Both the position numbers and the translations under genes were made by a program. DNA of 64,000 nt from Artemia franciscana (Eukaryota; Arthropoda; Branchiopoda; Anostraca; Artemiidae): assembly GCF_032884065.1 (NCBI RefSeq), contig NC_088864.1:25295865-25359864 (forward strand), written 5' to 3'. A model generated the notes under the pieces. That model was given only the letters and a program-made list of their open reading frames with translations, made no database searches and was not told the origin of the DNA. Positions 46,230 through 57,822 of the stretch are shown piece by piece; position 1 is the stretch's first letter, and each line of letters begins with the position of its first letter.

Positions 46230-47069
46230 CTAGAAAACTAAATATTATTAGATGATGGAATCTCTTTTCTACTCAGTTGAAAACAAAAAATGATTTAAAG
46301 TATACTTTTTATTCGTGGTTTTCTTTTTTTTAAGCTTCGAAGCTGCTCAAGCTTTCATTCATCGATAACTTAATGAAACTCGTTTTCCAAAAACCAAAAA
46401 ATAAATGTTCTTTATGGTTAGGCCTTATACATTGAACGAAGACGGGATTTCCTCTCTCTCTCTGACAATAAAATAATAGTAAAGGATTGAAACTAGTAGT
46501 CTAAGGATAACAAGTTTCGACAGCAGACAATTGCTGTATATTTATGAAAATGAAAAAGTTTCATATATAAAGACAGCTAGATTTTATTGAAGATCGCTTG
46601 CAATAGTGAAACCTAGGATTTCATTTGGATTAACCCTTCAAAGAGGTACGAAATGTTGCCCTCTCTTTTGAGCTGTATACACGAAGCTTCTGTCTTAAAT
46701 TGGATGTTTTCATAATGTGAGGCACTAGTCCAGGAGCTGCATTACTCATGTCATCCCTAGAGGAAATTTAGTGTAAGCTTTCAATCGTACTGCTTAAAAT
46801 GACTGTCTTAAAATGTTACTTTGATGTCGCATCGGGTGAAAGCATACCTAGGAGCAAATTAAGCAATATAACTTAAGCAATTTCCCTATAAAAAGGGAAT
46901 CGTCACTTTTTGCTAGGTCGTCATAATTGCATTGACGATCCACGCCTATGATACGCCACAACTATGACACGTAACTACAAAATCCCTTAAATAAAACCTT
47001 CGTTGAAAATCAAACGGCAGTAGTGAAACATATAGTCACCACATACTGATGTTTTGGATATTTCTTTTC
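46230..47069. other. No recognisable exon
   Basis: Upstream intron of the K2P gene on minus. No M1/P1 exon recognised. Confidence 0.4.
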
Positions 47070-48742
47070 AAACAGTTCGTGGTAACGAACTGTTGTAAGG
47101 AGCGACCCGGCTCAATAGTAAACGAAACTCTACAAAACGGAATTTTGATGCTAAAAGATACATCAAAAGAATCGGATATTCATGCTGATTTTAAATATAT
47201 AAGTTTTATCAAATTTAATCTTTGCCATGAAAAGTTACGAGCCTGAGAAAATTTGACTTATTTTGGAAAATAGGGGGAAACACCCCCTAAAAGTCATAGA
47301 ATCTTAACGAAAATTACATCATCGCATTCAGCGTATCAGAGAACCCGAAGTCAAAAATCTCAAGCTCCTACCTACAAAAATGTGGAATTTCGTATTTTGT
47401 GCCAGAAGACAGATCACGGGTGCGTGTTAAATTGTTTTTTTTTTTGTTTTTTTTTCCCAAGGGTCATCGCATCGACCAAGTGGTCCTAGAATGTTGCAAG
47501 GGGGCTCATTCTAACGGGAATGAAAAGTTCTAGTGCCCTTTTTAAGTGACCAAAAAATTGGAGGGCACCTAGGCCCCCTCCCACGCACATTTTTTCTCAA
47601 AGTCAACGGATCAACATTTTGAGATAGTCATTTTGTTCCGCACAGTCGAAAACCATAATAACTATTTCTTTGGGGATGACGTACTCCCCCACATATCCAG
47701 ACGTTTTCAGGGGGATTTTTTTGGTTTGGGGGTGGGGTTGCGGGGAGGAGGCTATGTGGGAGGATCTTTCCTTGGAGGAATATGTCATACGGGAAGAGAA
47801 ATTCAATGAAAAGGGCGTGGGATTTTCTAGCATTACTATAAAAAAAAGAAGAAAAAATAAACATGAAAACGTTTCTTCAATTGAAAGTAAGGAGTAGCAT
47901 TAAAACTTAAAACGAACAGAGATTATTACGCATATGAGGGGTTCTAAAAATACTTTAGCATAAAGAGCGAGGTATTTAGGAGGAGATAAATACCTTGCTC
48001 TTTATGCTAAAGTATTTTTAGTAATTTCAACTATTTATTCTACGGTCTTTCTGATTCAGGGGTCATTCTTAAAGAATTGGGACAAAAATTAAGATTTATT
48101 GTCAAGAGCGAGGTATTAACGACGGGACAAACCCCCTCATATATATAATAAAAAATATAAGAATATAAAAGTTTATTACGTAAGTTAATTCTTAATTTAC
48201 TTATATTTTTTTTTACTAATAAAAACGTTCGTTAAAAATTAAAAGTTCTAGTTGCCTTTTTAAGTAACTGAAACATTGGAGGGCAACTAGGCCTCTTTAC
48301 CCACCCCTTATTTCTCAAAATCGTCAGATCAAAACTAAGAGAAAGCCATTTACCAAAAAAATAATTAATATGCAAATTTCATTTGAATAATTTATGTGCG
48401 GAGAGCCAAAATCACATGCATTAATTCAAAAACATTCAGAAATTAAATAAAAAAAACTAGTTTTTTTTAACTGAAGGTAAGGGGCGACATTAAAACTTAA
48501 AACGAACACAAATTACTCCGTATATGAAATGGGTTGTCCCCTCCAAAATTCCTCGCTCTTTACGCTAAAGTTTGACTCTTTGCCACAGTTCTACTTTTTA
48601 AAACAATTGCAAACTTTAGCGTAAAGAGCGAGGCGTTGAGGAGGGGACAACCCATTTCATATACGGAGTAACTTCTGTTCGTTTTAAGTTTTAATGTCGC
48701 TCCTTACTTTCAGTTAAAAGAACTAGTTTTTTTTTCATTTAA
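47070..48742 (-). repeat. Family A repeat, copy A10 (full-length, inverted)
   Basis: Starts with AAACAGTTCGTGGTAACGAA at 47070, runs through all blocks in reverse (recurring ORF region 47603-47864, disrupted) and ends with the terminal hairpin 48456-48726. The hairpin loop is inverted relative to the body compared with A1, A6 and A8. Confidence 0.8.
48456..48726. repeat. Terminal hairpin of A10 with inverted loop
   Basis: ~110-bp arms; outer word ACTAGTTTTTT as in A6. The loop TTTGACTCTTTGCCACAG runs opposite to expectation for an inverted copy. Confidence 0.85.
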
Positions 48743-49120
48743 TACAATATTATATCCACAACCAACAAGCTCAAAATCCATTGACAAGAGACGGCATTAG
48801 ATATTAGATAATATTACGAAACAAGTAAACTATATATTTTAAGGACACTCTTGTTACAATTTATTCTTGTTTCCGTTCATCTAAAGATCGAAAAGTCAGA
48901 CTTTGATACAGATTACAATTTATTCATAATTATGACTAGCCGTATTGGTTGGGAGTTGGGAAGCTGTGTTAAACGTCATCGAGTACCAGTTATGAATTAC
49001 TTACACAGAGTATTTTAAACTTGAACGTTCATATTGAAATGTTAGCTTTATGATTAACAGCTTTAGATACTATTGCATGTCAACTGGGGCCAGAATCGTT
49101 AACCATTTGAGAAAATAAAG

Positions 49121-49122
<2 letters not shown>
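48743..49122. other. No recognisable gene
   Basis: Unique-looking AT-rich sequence between family A and the Helitron nest. Confidence 0.4.

Positions 49123-49197
<75 letters not shown>
49123..49197. repeat. (TA)n microsatellite at Helitron insertion
   Basis: About 72 bp of TA dinucleotides directly before the CTAG of the Helitron 3' end. Helitrons insert between A and T. Confidence 0.9.
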
Positions 49198-49198
<1 letters not shown>

Positions 49199-50676
49199 TA
49201 GCTGTTGGGGTGGCGCTTCGCGCCACCCCAACACCTAGTTGGTGGGGGCGCTTCGCGCCCCCCCCAAGCCCCCCCGCGCGCGTAAGTCGTTACGCGCCAT
49301 AATAGTTACGCGCCATTGTAGTTGTGTCCCTATGTCCCACCTGTGAATATAGATATATATATATATATATATGGTTTTAACTACGTAAAACTTGCGAATA
49401 TACAACATTCTTTGCTGTCCCATTGTCTTTGCATATAAATAGATTGTCAGGTTTACCGACTCTTGAACATGCAACATATAATGGTCCATGGGAAAACAAT
49501 CTGTATTCAGATCTATACCTCATGATTCTAATGATTGCCCTTGAGCTTTGTTGATGGTGATTGCTAATCGACCATTCCCTGTCCCGGTGTCCCGGTCGTC
49601 ATTTACATCCCCCTGTTTCCCCCGGTGTCCCCGTTGTAGTTGTGTCCCTGTGTCCCGGTCGTCATTTATATTCCCTGTGTCCCGGGTCCCGGTCATCATT
49701 TGTATCCCGGTGTCCCGGTCTGTATATACATTCGTTTTTTAGTTTTGTTTTTCTCCTTTATTTTTTTCCTTTTTTTTTCTTTTTTAGCTTATTTAGATTT
49801 TTAGATTTTTTAGTTTTTTTTATTAGTTTTTAGTTTTTATTTCTTTTTAGTTTTTTTGTCCCGGTCGTCATTTATATCCCCCTGTTTCCCCCGGTGTCCC
49901 CGTTGTAGTTGTGTCCCTGTGTCCCGGTCGTTATTTATATTCCCTGTGTCCCGGTCGTCATTTGTATCCCGGTGTACCGGTCTGTATATACATTCGTTTT
50001 TTAGTTTTGTTTTTCTCCTTTATTTTTTTCCTTTTTTTTTTCTTTTTTAGTTTATTTAGATTTTTAGATTTTTTAGTTTTTTTATTAGTTTTTAGTTTTT
50101 TTTTCTTTTTAGTTTTTTTGTGGTTTTTACCTTCTTTTTAGTTTTGTTAATTTTTTTTTTTACTTGTGTCCTGGTCGTCATTTATACTCCCTGTGTCCCG
50201 GTGCTTTGTTGATTGCTAATCGAACATTCCTTTTGTCCTGGTCGCTTTCTCTTTGAGTGTCGTCATTTATTTTTTTCTTTTTTAGTTCTTTTAGTTTTTA
50301 CCTTTTTTAGTTTTTTTTTAGTTTTTAGTTTTTTTAGTTTTTTACCTTTTTTTAGTTTTTTTAGTTTTTTTAGTTTTTTAGCTTTTTTATTTTTTTTATT
50401 AGTTTTTAGTTTTTTTGTAGTTTTTGCCTTTTTTTTAGTTTTTTTAGTTTTTTAGCTTTTTTATTAGTTTTTAGTTTTTTTTGTAGTTTTTGCCTTTTTT
50501 TAGTTTTTTTAGTTTTTTAGCTTTTTTATTTTTTTTATTAGTTTTTAGTTTTTTTTGTAGTTTTTGCCTTTTTTTAGTTTTTTCAGTTTTGACGTCACCT
50601 GATCCAGTTTTTTCAGGTGACGTCACCTGATCCACGATCCACAGATCCACAGACAACTTATTTTTATATATATAGA
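49198..50676 (-). mobile_element. Non-autonomous Helitron H1
   Basis: Read on minus, the 5' end is TCTATATATATAAAAATAAG (50676 downwards), followed by TTGTCTG and a GACGTCACCTGA/TCAGGTGACGTC palindrome (50591-50624), T/A-rich degenerate tracts and a 27-bp-type minisatellite (GTCCCGGTCGTCATTTATAT in plus sense). A ~190 bp fossil of the helicase C-terminus follows (about 49376-49570), then TATATA, TTCACAGGTGGGACATAGGG, and a GC-rich hairpin GGGGTGGCGCGAAGCGCCAC ending CTAG (49198-49201). The hairpin plus CTRR end is diagnostic of Helitrons. Confidence 0.85.
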
Positions 50677-51242
50677 TAGTTTTTTTTTTTTTTACTTATG
50701 TCCTGGTCGTCATTTATACTCCCTGTGTCCCGGTGCTTTGTTGATTGCTAATCGAACATTCCTTTTGTCCTGGTCGCTTTCTCTTTAAGTGTCGTCATTT
50801 ATTAGTTTTTTCCTTTTTTTTTTAGTTTTTTATTGGTTTTTACCTTTATTTTAGCTTATTTTTCAGTTTTTTCCTTTTTTTTAGTTTTTTTTTATTTTTT
50901 ATTTTTTTTAGTTTTTTACCTTTTTTTAGTTTTTTTAGTTTTTTTAGTTTTTTAGCTTTTTTACTTTTTTTATTAGTTTTTAGTTTTTTTTTGTAGTTTT
51001 TGCCTTTTTTTAGTTTTTTCAGTTTTTTTTTTAGTTTTTTATTGGTTTTTACCTTTATAGTTTTTTTAGTTTTTTAGCTTTTTTATTTTTTTTATTAGTT
51101 TTTAGTTTTTTTTGTAGTTTTTGCCTTTTTTTAGTTTTTTCAGTTTTGACGTCACCTAATCCAGTTTTTTCAGGTGACGTCACCTGACACATCCATCCAC
51201 ACATCCACAGACAGACAGACAACTTATTTTTATATATATAGA
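50677..51242 (-). mobile_element. Helitron 5'-end fragment attached to H1
   Basis: Contains a second Helitron 5' region: minisatellite, TTTTTAG-rich tract, the GACGTC palindrome (about 51149-51182) and CAGACAACTTATTTTTATAT ending at 51242. No 3' hairpin. H1 plus this fragment together are duplicated at 53143-55320. Confidence 0.7.
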
Positions 51243-51255
51243 TAGATAGATAGAT

Positions 51256-51257
<2 letters not shown>

Positions 51258-51326
<69 letters not shown>

Positions 51327-51816
51327 TTGTCTGTGTGTGTGTGTGTGCCTGTCGAGTGACGTCATGTTTGTGTGTCGACTGACGTCATGTTTTCGACTGA
51401 CGAAATTACAGACCAGGACATCGGGACACAAATGACGACCGGGACACCGGCACATAGGGAATATAAATGACGACCGGGACACACAAAGAGAAATCGACTG
51501 GGACACAAGGAATGTTCGATTAGCAATCACCATCAACAAAGCACCGGCACACAAATGACGACCGGGACACAGGGAGTATAAATAACGACCAGGACATAAG
51601 TAAAAAAAAAATTGTCGATTAGCAATCACCATCAACAAAGCTCAAGGGCAATCATTAGAATCATGAGGTATAGATCTGAATACGGATTGTTTTCCCATGG
51701 ACCATTATATGTTGCATGTTCAAGAGTCGGTAAACCTGACAATCTATTTATATGCACAGACAATGGGACAGCGAAGAATGTTGTATATTCGCAAGTTTTA
51801 CGTAGTTAAAAACATA
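51258..51816 (+). mobile_element. Non-autonomous Helitron H2 (lacks 3' hairpin)
   Basis: After a TA tract the 5' region ATAAGTTGTCTGTGTGTGTG and GACGTCATG repeats lead into minisatellite units (GACGACCGGGACACAGGGAA) and the helicase motif VI fossil (about 51610-51805, coding ITINKAQGQSLE and LYVACSRVGKPDN). The next Helitron begins immediately at 51819, so the 3' hairpin is missing. Confidence 0.75.
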
Positions 51817-51818
51817 TA

Positions 51819-53106
51819 TATCTATATATATAAAAATAAGTTGTCTGTCTGTCTGTGTGTCAGGTGACGTCATGTTTCTGTGTCGACTGACGTCATGTTT
51901 TCGACTGACGAAACTACAAAATTACATTGGGACACAAATGACGACCAGGACACCGGCATATAGGGAATATAAATGACGACCGGGACACTCAAAGAGAAAG
52001 CGACCGGGACACAAGGAATGCTCAATTAGCAATCACCATCAACAAAACACCGTCAACAAACCATCACAAATGACGACCGGGACACAGGGAGTATAAATGA
52101 CGACCAGGACATAAGTAAAAAAAAAACTAAAAAAAGGTAAAAACTACAAAAAAACTAAAAAGAAAAAAACAAACTAAAAACTAATAAAAAAACTAAAAAA
52201 GCTAAAAAACTAAAAAAACTAAAAAATAAAAAAAAATAAAAAAAGGAAACAAAAAGAAAAATAAAGGAGAAAAACAAAACTAAAAAAATAAAAATAAAAA
52301 AAAACTAAAAAGAAAAAAGAAAAAAAAACTAAAAAAACTAAAAAAAATGTAAAAACCAAAAAAAACTAAAAAGAAAAAAAGGGGAAAAATACAAAAATTT
52401 ATTTCATCATTTACCATTTCAAAAACGAATGTATATACAGACTGGGACACCGGAATACAAATGACGACCGGGACACAGGGAATATAAATGACGACCGGAA
52501 CACAGGGACACAACTACAACGGGGACGCCGGGGGGCACAGGGGGATATATAAATGACGATGGGGACACAGAGAATGTCCGATTAGCAATCACCATCAACA
52601 AAGCTCAAGGGCAATCATTAGAATCATGAGGTATAACTAAAAAAACTAAAAAAAAGGCAGAAAACTAAAACCTAAAAAAAAGACCAATTCAAAAACGAAT
52701 GTATATACAGACTGGGACACTGGGACACGAATGACGACCGGGACACCGGGACACAAGGAATATCAATGACGCCCGGGACCCTCAAAGAGAATTCACAGAC
52801 TGGGACACCGGGAAATAAATGACGACCGGAACACATGGAATATAAATGACGACCGGGACACCGGGGGGCACACGGGGATATATAAATGACGACGGCGACA
52901 CAGGGAATCGTCGATTAGCAATCACCATCAACAAAGCTCAAGGGCAATCATTAGAATCATGAGGTATAGATCTGAATACGGATTGTTTTCCTATGGACCA
53001 TTATATGTTGCATGTTCAAGAGTCGGTAAACCTGACAATCTATTTATATGCACAGACAATGGGACAGCAAAGAATGTTGTATATTCGCAAGTTTTACGTA
53101 GTTAAA

Positions 53107-53142
<36 letters not shown>
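51819..53142 (+). mobile_element. Non-autonomous Helitron H3
   Basis: Clean 5' end TCTATATATATAAAAATAAG at 51819, TCAGGTGACGTCATG, minisatellite, A-rich AAAAACTAAAAAAG tracts (52115-52400), more minisatellite, two motif VI fossils (start about 52590 and 52918-53105) and a terminal TA tract. The downstream neighbour is an inverted Helitron 3' end sharing the CTAG at 53143-53146. Confidence 0.75.
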
Positions 53143-53143
<1 letters not shown>

Positions 53144-55320
53144 TAGCTGTTGGGGTGGCGCTTCGCGCCACCCCAACACCTAGTTGGTGGGGGCGCTTCG
53201 CGCCCCCCCCAAGCCCCCCCGCGCGCGTAAGTCGTTACGCGCCATAATAGTTACGCGCCATTGTAGTTGTGTCCCTATGTCCCACCTGTGAATATAGATA
53301 TATATATATATATGGTTTTAACTACGTAAAACTTGCGAATATACAACATTCTTTGCTGTCCCATTGTCTTTGCATATAAATAGATTGTCAGGTTATCCCC
53401 CTGTTTCCCCCGGTGTCCCCGTTGTAGTTGTGTCCCTGTGTCCCGGTCGTCATTTATATTCCCTGTGTCCCGGGTCCCGGTCATCATTTGTATCCCGGTG
53501 TCCCGGTCTGTATATACATTCGTTTTTTAGTTTTGTTTTTCTCCTTTATTTTTTTCCTTTTTTTTTCTTTTTTAGCTTATTTAGATTTTTAGATTTTTTA
53601 GTTTTTTTTATTAGTTTTTAGTTTTTATTTCTTTTTAGTTTTTTTGTCCCGGTCGTCATTTATATCCCCCTGTTTCCCCCGGTGTCCTCGTTGTAGTTGT
53701 GTCCCTGTGTCCCGGTCGTTATTTATATTCCCTGTGTCCCGGTCGTCATTTGTATCCCGGTGTACCGGTCTGTATATACATTCGTTTTTTAGTTTTGTTT
53801 TTCTCCTTTATTTTTTTCCTTTTTTTTTCTTTTTTAGTTTATTTAGATTTTTAGATTTTTTAGTTTTTTTATTAGTTTTTAGTTTTTTTTTCTTTTTAGT
53901 TTTTTTGTAGTTTTTACCTTCTTTTTAGTTTTGTTAATTTTTTTTTTTACTTGTGTCCTGGTCGTCATTTATACTCCCTGTGTCCCGGTGCTTTGTTGAT
54001 TGCTAATCGAACATTCCTTTTGTCCTGGTCGTCATTTATATCCCCCTGTTTCCCCCGGTGTCCTCGTTGTAGTTGTGTCCCTGTGTCCCGGTCGTTATTT
54101 ATATTCCCTGTGTCCCGGTCGTCATTTGTATCCCGGTGTACCGGTCTGTATATACATTCGTTTTTTAGTTTTGTTTTTCTCCTTTATTTTTTTCCTTTTT
54201 TTTTCTTTTTTAGTTTATTTAGATTTTTAGATTTTTTAGTTTTTTTATTAGTTTTTAGTTTTTTTTTCTTTTTAGTTTTTTTGTAGTTTTTACCTTCTTT
54301 TTAGTTTTGTTAATTTTTTTTTTTACTTGTGTCCTGGTCGTCATTTATACTCCCTGTGTCCCGGTGCTTTGTTGATTGCTAATCGAACATTCCTTTTGTC
54401 CTGGTCGCTTTCTCTTTGAGTGTCGTCATTTATTTTTTTCTTTTTTAGTTCTTTTAGTTTTTACCTTTTTTAGTTTTTTTTTAGTTTTTAGTTTTTTTAG
54501 TTTTTTACCTTTTTTTAGTTTTTTTAGTTTTTTAGCTTTTTTATTTTTTTTATTAGTTTTTAGTTTTTTTGTAGTTTTTGCCTTTTTTTTAGTTTTTTTA
54601 GTTTTTTAGCTTTTTTATTAGTTTTTAGTTTTTTTTGTAGTTTTTGCCTTTTTTTAGTTTTTTCAGTTTTGACGTCACCTGATCCAGTTTTTTCAGGTGA
54701 CGTCACCTGATCCACGATCCACAGATCCACAGACAACTTATTTTTATATATATAGATAGTTTTTTTTTTTTTACTTATGTCCTGGTCGTCATTTATACTC
54801 CCTGTGTCCCGGTGCTTTGTTGATTGCTAATCGAACATTCCTTTTGTCCTGGTCGCTTTCTCTTTGAGTGTCGTCATTTATTAGTTTTTTCCTTTTTTTT
54901 TAGTTTTTTATTGGTTTTTACCTTTATTTTAGCTTATTTTTCAGTTTTTTCCTTTTTTTTAGTTTTTTTTTATTTTTTATTTTTTTTAGTTTTTTACCTT
55001 TTTTTAGTTTTTTTAGTTTTTTTAGTTTTTTAGCTTTTTTACTTTTTTTATTAGTTTTTAGTTTTTTTTTGTAGTTTTTGCCTTTTTTTAGTTTTTTCAG
55101 TTTTTTTTTTAGTTTTTTATTGGTTTTTACCTTTATAGTTTTTTTAGTTTTTTAGCTTTTTTATTTTTTTTATTAGTTTTTAGTTTTTTTTGTAGTTTTT
55201 GCCTTTTTTTAGTTTTTTCAGTTTTGACGTCACCTAATCCAGTTTTTTCAGGTGACGTCACCTGACACATCCATCCATCCATCCACAGACAGACAGACAA
55301 CTTATTTTTATATATATAGA
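53143..55320 (-). mobile_element. Duplicate of the H1 composite (H4)
   Basis: Almost identical to 49198-51242. It has the same 3' hairpin, tracts, palindromes and two successive 5' ends (ending about 54756 and 55320). It differs by loss of most of the motif VI fossil (the sequence jumps after AGATTGTCAGGTT at about 53394) and by an extra internal unit of about 350 bp (about 53650-53990 repeated at about 54040-54345). Confidence 0.8.
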
Positions 55321-55321
55321 T

Positions 55322-55357
<36 letters not shown>

Positions 55358-55358
55358 A

Positions 55359-55489
55359 TCTATATTCACAGGTGGGACATAGGGACACAACTACAATGGC
55401 GCGTAACTAATATGGCGCGTAACGACTTACGCGCGCGGGGGGGCTTGGGGGGGGGCGCGAAGCGCCCCCACCAACTAGGTGTTGGTGGT

Positions 55490-55494
<5 letters not shown>
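55359..55494 (+). mobile_element. Helitron 3'-end fragment
   Basis: TCTATATTCACAGGTGGGAC through GGCGCGAAGCGCCCCCACCA, breaking off before the terminal hairpin at GGTGTTGGTGG. A TA tract follows (55495-55570). Confidence 0.75.
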
Positions 55495-55570
<76 letters not shown>

Positions 55571-55571
<1 letters not shown>

Positions 55572-55723
55572 ATATTCACAGGTGGGACATAGGGACACAA
55601 CTACAATGGCGCGTAACTAATATGGCGCGTAACGACTTACGCGCGCGGGGGGGCTTGGGGGGGCGCGAAGGGCCCCCACCAACTAGGTGTTGGGGTGGCG
55701 CGAAGCGCCACCCCAACAGCTAG
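55571..55723 (+). mobile_element. Helitron 3' end with terminal hairpin and CTAG
   Basis: Runs from TCTATATTCACAGGTGGGAC to TGGCGCGAAGCGCCACCCCA and ACAGCTAG, ending at 55723 and followed by T. The hairpin just before CTAG is the Helitron termination signal. Confidence 0.85.
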
Positions 55724-55917
55724 TATATACATGTAAATAAGTTATAAGTTTGTGTGTTTGCCCGCGTGTGTGTGTTTGTTTGTCCGCATATGAGGTCATT
55801 ATAAGTATATAAGGCTTTGCATGTGACGTCAAAGGCTTTGTATATGATGTAAAAGGCTTGGTATATGACGTCATTATAAGTATATAAGAAGGCAATAATT
55901 CAAAAATTCAGGCGAGT

Positions 55918-56257
55918 TAATTCAAAGAGAAATTTTAGTATAAATCCTACAATGGTAGAAGAAACAGCCGAGGAAGCTGCTCAAAGAAATAATGCCAAAA
56001 GACTTGCGGCTAATAGAGAAAGTAAGAAAAGAAAGCGTGTCGAGGAATCACAAGAACAGCGTGAAAACAGGCTTGCGTCTCAAAGAGAAATTGCCAAAAA
56101 AAATCGTGCCGAGGAATCAGAGGAAGCTGCTCAAAGAGTCAATTGAAAGGGAAATTTTAGTATAAATCCTACAATAGCAGAAGAAACAGCCGAGTAAGCT
56201 GCTCAAAGAGTTAAAGTCAAAAGGCTTGCGGCTAATAGAATAAGTAAGAAAAGAAAG
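55918..56257 (+). repeat. 219-bp tandem duplication across the Helitron start codon
   Basis: The stretch with AGAGAAATTTTAGTATAAAT, CCTACAATGGTAGAAGAAAC and onward (55918-56037) recurs at 56137-56257. In the second copy the ATG is ATA and a TAA follows soon after. Confidence 0.75.
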
Positions 56258-56537
56258 CGCGCCGAGGAATCACAAGAACAGCGTGAAAATAGGCTAGCGG
56301 CTAAAAGAGAAGTTACCAAAAAAAATCGTGCCGAGGAATCACAAGAACAATGTGAAAACAGGCTCGCGGCTCAAAGAGAAATTGCCAAACGAAAGCGTTC
56401 CGAGGAATCACAACAACAACGTGAAAACAGGCTTGAGGATCAAATGGATAATACCAAAGGAAAGCTTGCTGAGGAATCACAAGAGCAACCTGAAAATTAT
56501 CGCCTGACATTCAGGTACAGCCCAGTCGATGATTATA
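55952..56537 (+). pseudogene. Helitron ORF, N-terminal charged repeat region
   Basis: Starts MVEETAEEAAQRNNAKRLAA and repeats a basic/acidic 16-17 residue motif of the type EESQEQRENRLAAQREIAKR about six times, probably a coiled coil. The first frame stops at 56144. The continuing frame passes through a TAA after AEETAE and runs to NYRLTFRYSPVDDYR, where a frameshift at about 56538 leads into the Helitron_like_N region. This type of arginine/glutamate-rich leader is common in arthropod Helitron proteins. Confidence 0.7.
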
Positions 56538-56538
56538 G

Positions 56539-57822
56539 ATGAGTAGATGTGTTCAAATCGAGACTATGTCTAAAATTTGTCCCTTTTGCAAGGCCTTGAA
56601 ATTTAACGGTGAAACAATGGGAATGTTTTGCAGCTCAGGAAAAGTTAAACTTCCTCAACTGGCTGCACCACCAGAGCCATTGAAGACTTTGCTTACAGGA
56701 ACTACGTCAGAATCTAAGCGTTTTTTGTTAAACATCAGAAAATATAACTCATGTTTCCAAATGACGTCGTTTGGTGCCCAAATCGGAAATCAAGATCAAT
56801 TTATGCCTACTTTCAAAGTAAAAGGGCAAACTTATCATAGAGCAGGGTCCCTTCTACCATTCTCAGGTGAGAATCATAAATTTTTACAACTCTACTTCAT
56901 CAGTGATAGAAATTCTGAATTGAATGCACGTTGCAAAATTTCTCCCGACGTTGAAAGGACTATCGTTTCCCAATTGCAACATCTTTTCCACGAAAATAAT
57001 AATTTAGTGCGTCTGTCCAAAACAGCAATCGATTTGCTGCCTACTGATACGCATAAAACTGTTATTTCTGCTGACAAAACGCCTACTGGCCAAAATGTGC
57101 GTAGATACAATGCTCCAACTGTCGACGAAGTGGCAATCGTTATGGTTGGTAATCAGTTTTTACCTCGAGATATTATTCTTCATAAGCGAAACGCTCATTT
57201 CGTAAGAATTGCTGAAACTCATCGATGCTACGATGCCCTACGATATCCTATCATTTTTTGGGATGGAGCCGACGGCTATCACTTTAATAATAAACTGATG
57301 GATCCATCCACTAACAAACAAACGGATAAGAAATGCAGAACAATGAATTATTATTCCTATAGACTAATGATTCGTCAGGATGAAGGCAATTATATTTTAA
57401 AGTGCCGTCAATTGTTTCACCAATACATCGTTGATATGTATACAAAGATTAAATCAGAACGATTGCTATTTATCCGTCTGAATCAGACCAAGATCCGCTC
57501 TGAACAATACATTCAACTGTGAAATGCAGTTGTAAATGACGGTAATACCACTAACGTGGGAAGATTAACGATTTTACCTTCGTCATATGCTGGCAGTCCC
57601 CGTCATAAGCATGAATATGCTCAAGATGCTATTGTGTATGTTCGTCTCTATGGTCGTCCAGATTTATTTATTACATTTACATTTAACGAATCTTGGGATG
57701 GGATACAGCAGCTTTTACTTCAAGGACAAACGGCGGTTCATAAACATGACATTACGGCCCGTGTCTTCCGGCAAAAGTTGAAATCAATGATAAAATACAT
57801 AACGGTACCAACATCGAAGTAG
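56539..57822 (+). pseudogene. Helitron Rep protein, Helitron_like_N domain region
   Basis: The frame has a zinc-knuckle-like CPFCKALKFNGETMGMFC, then KVKLPQLAAPPEPLKTLLTG, HRAGSLLPFSGENHKFLQLY, ALRYPIIFWDGADGYHFN, MNYYSYRLMIRQDEGNYI and LFHQYIVDMYTKIKSERLLF. A TGA at 57520-57522 interrupts it where relatives have Arg. The same frame continues with VGRLTILPSSYAGSPRHKHE and LYGRPDLFITFTFNESWD, then VFRQKLKSMIKYI, and stops at 57822. Family knowledge: this precedes the HUH nuclease motif of the rolling-circle Rep. Here the HUH segment is missing (deletion near 57795-57805). Confidence 0.85.

Noticed and set aside
50270-51150. Telomere-like TTTTTAG repeats
   Set aside because: Irregular T-rich tract inside a Helitron, in both orientations in the window; not a regular telomere unit.
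49548-55033. Many Phe/Leu-rich and CPGRHLYSLCPG-type open frames
   Set aside because: Frames through TTTTTAG-type tracts and a ~27-bp minisatellite whose length is a multiple of three inside Helitrons.
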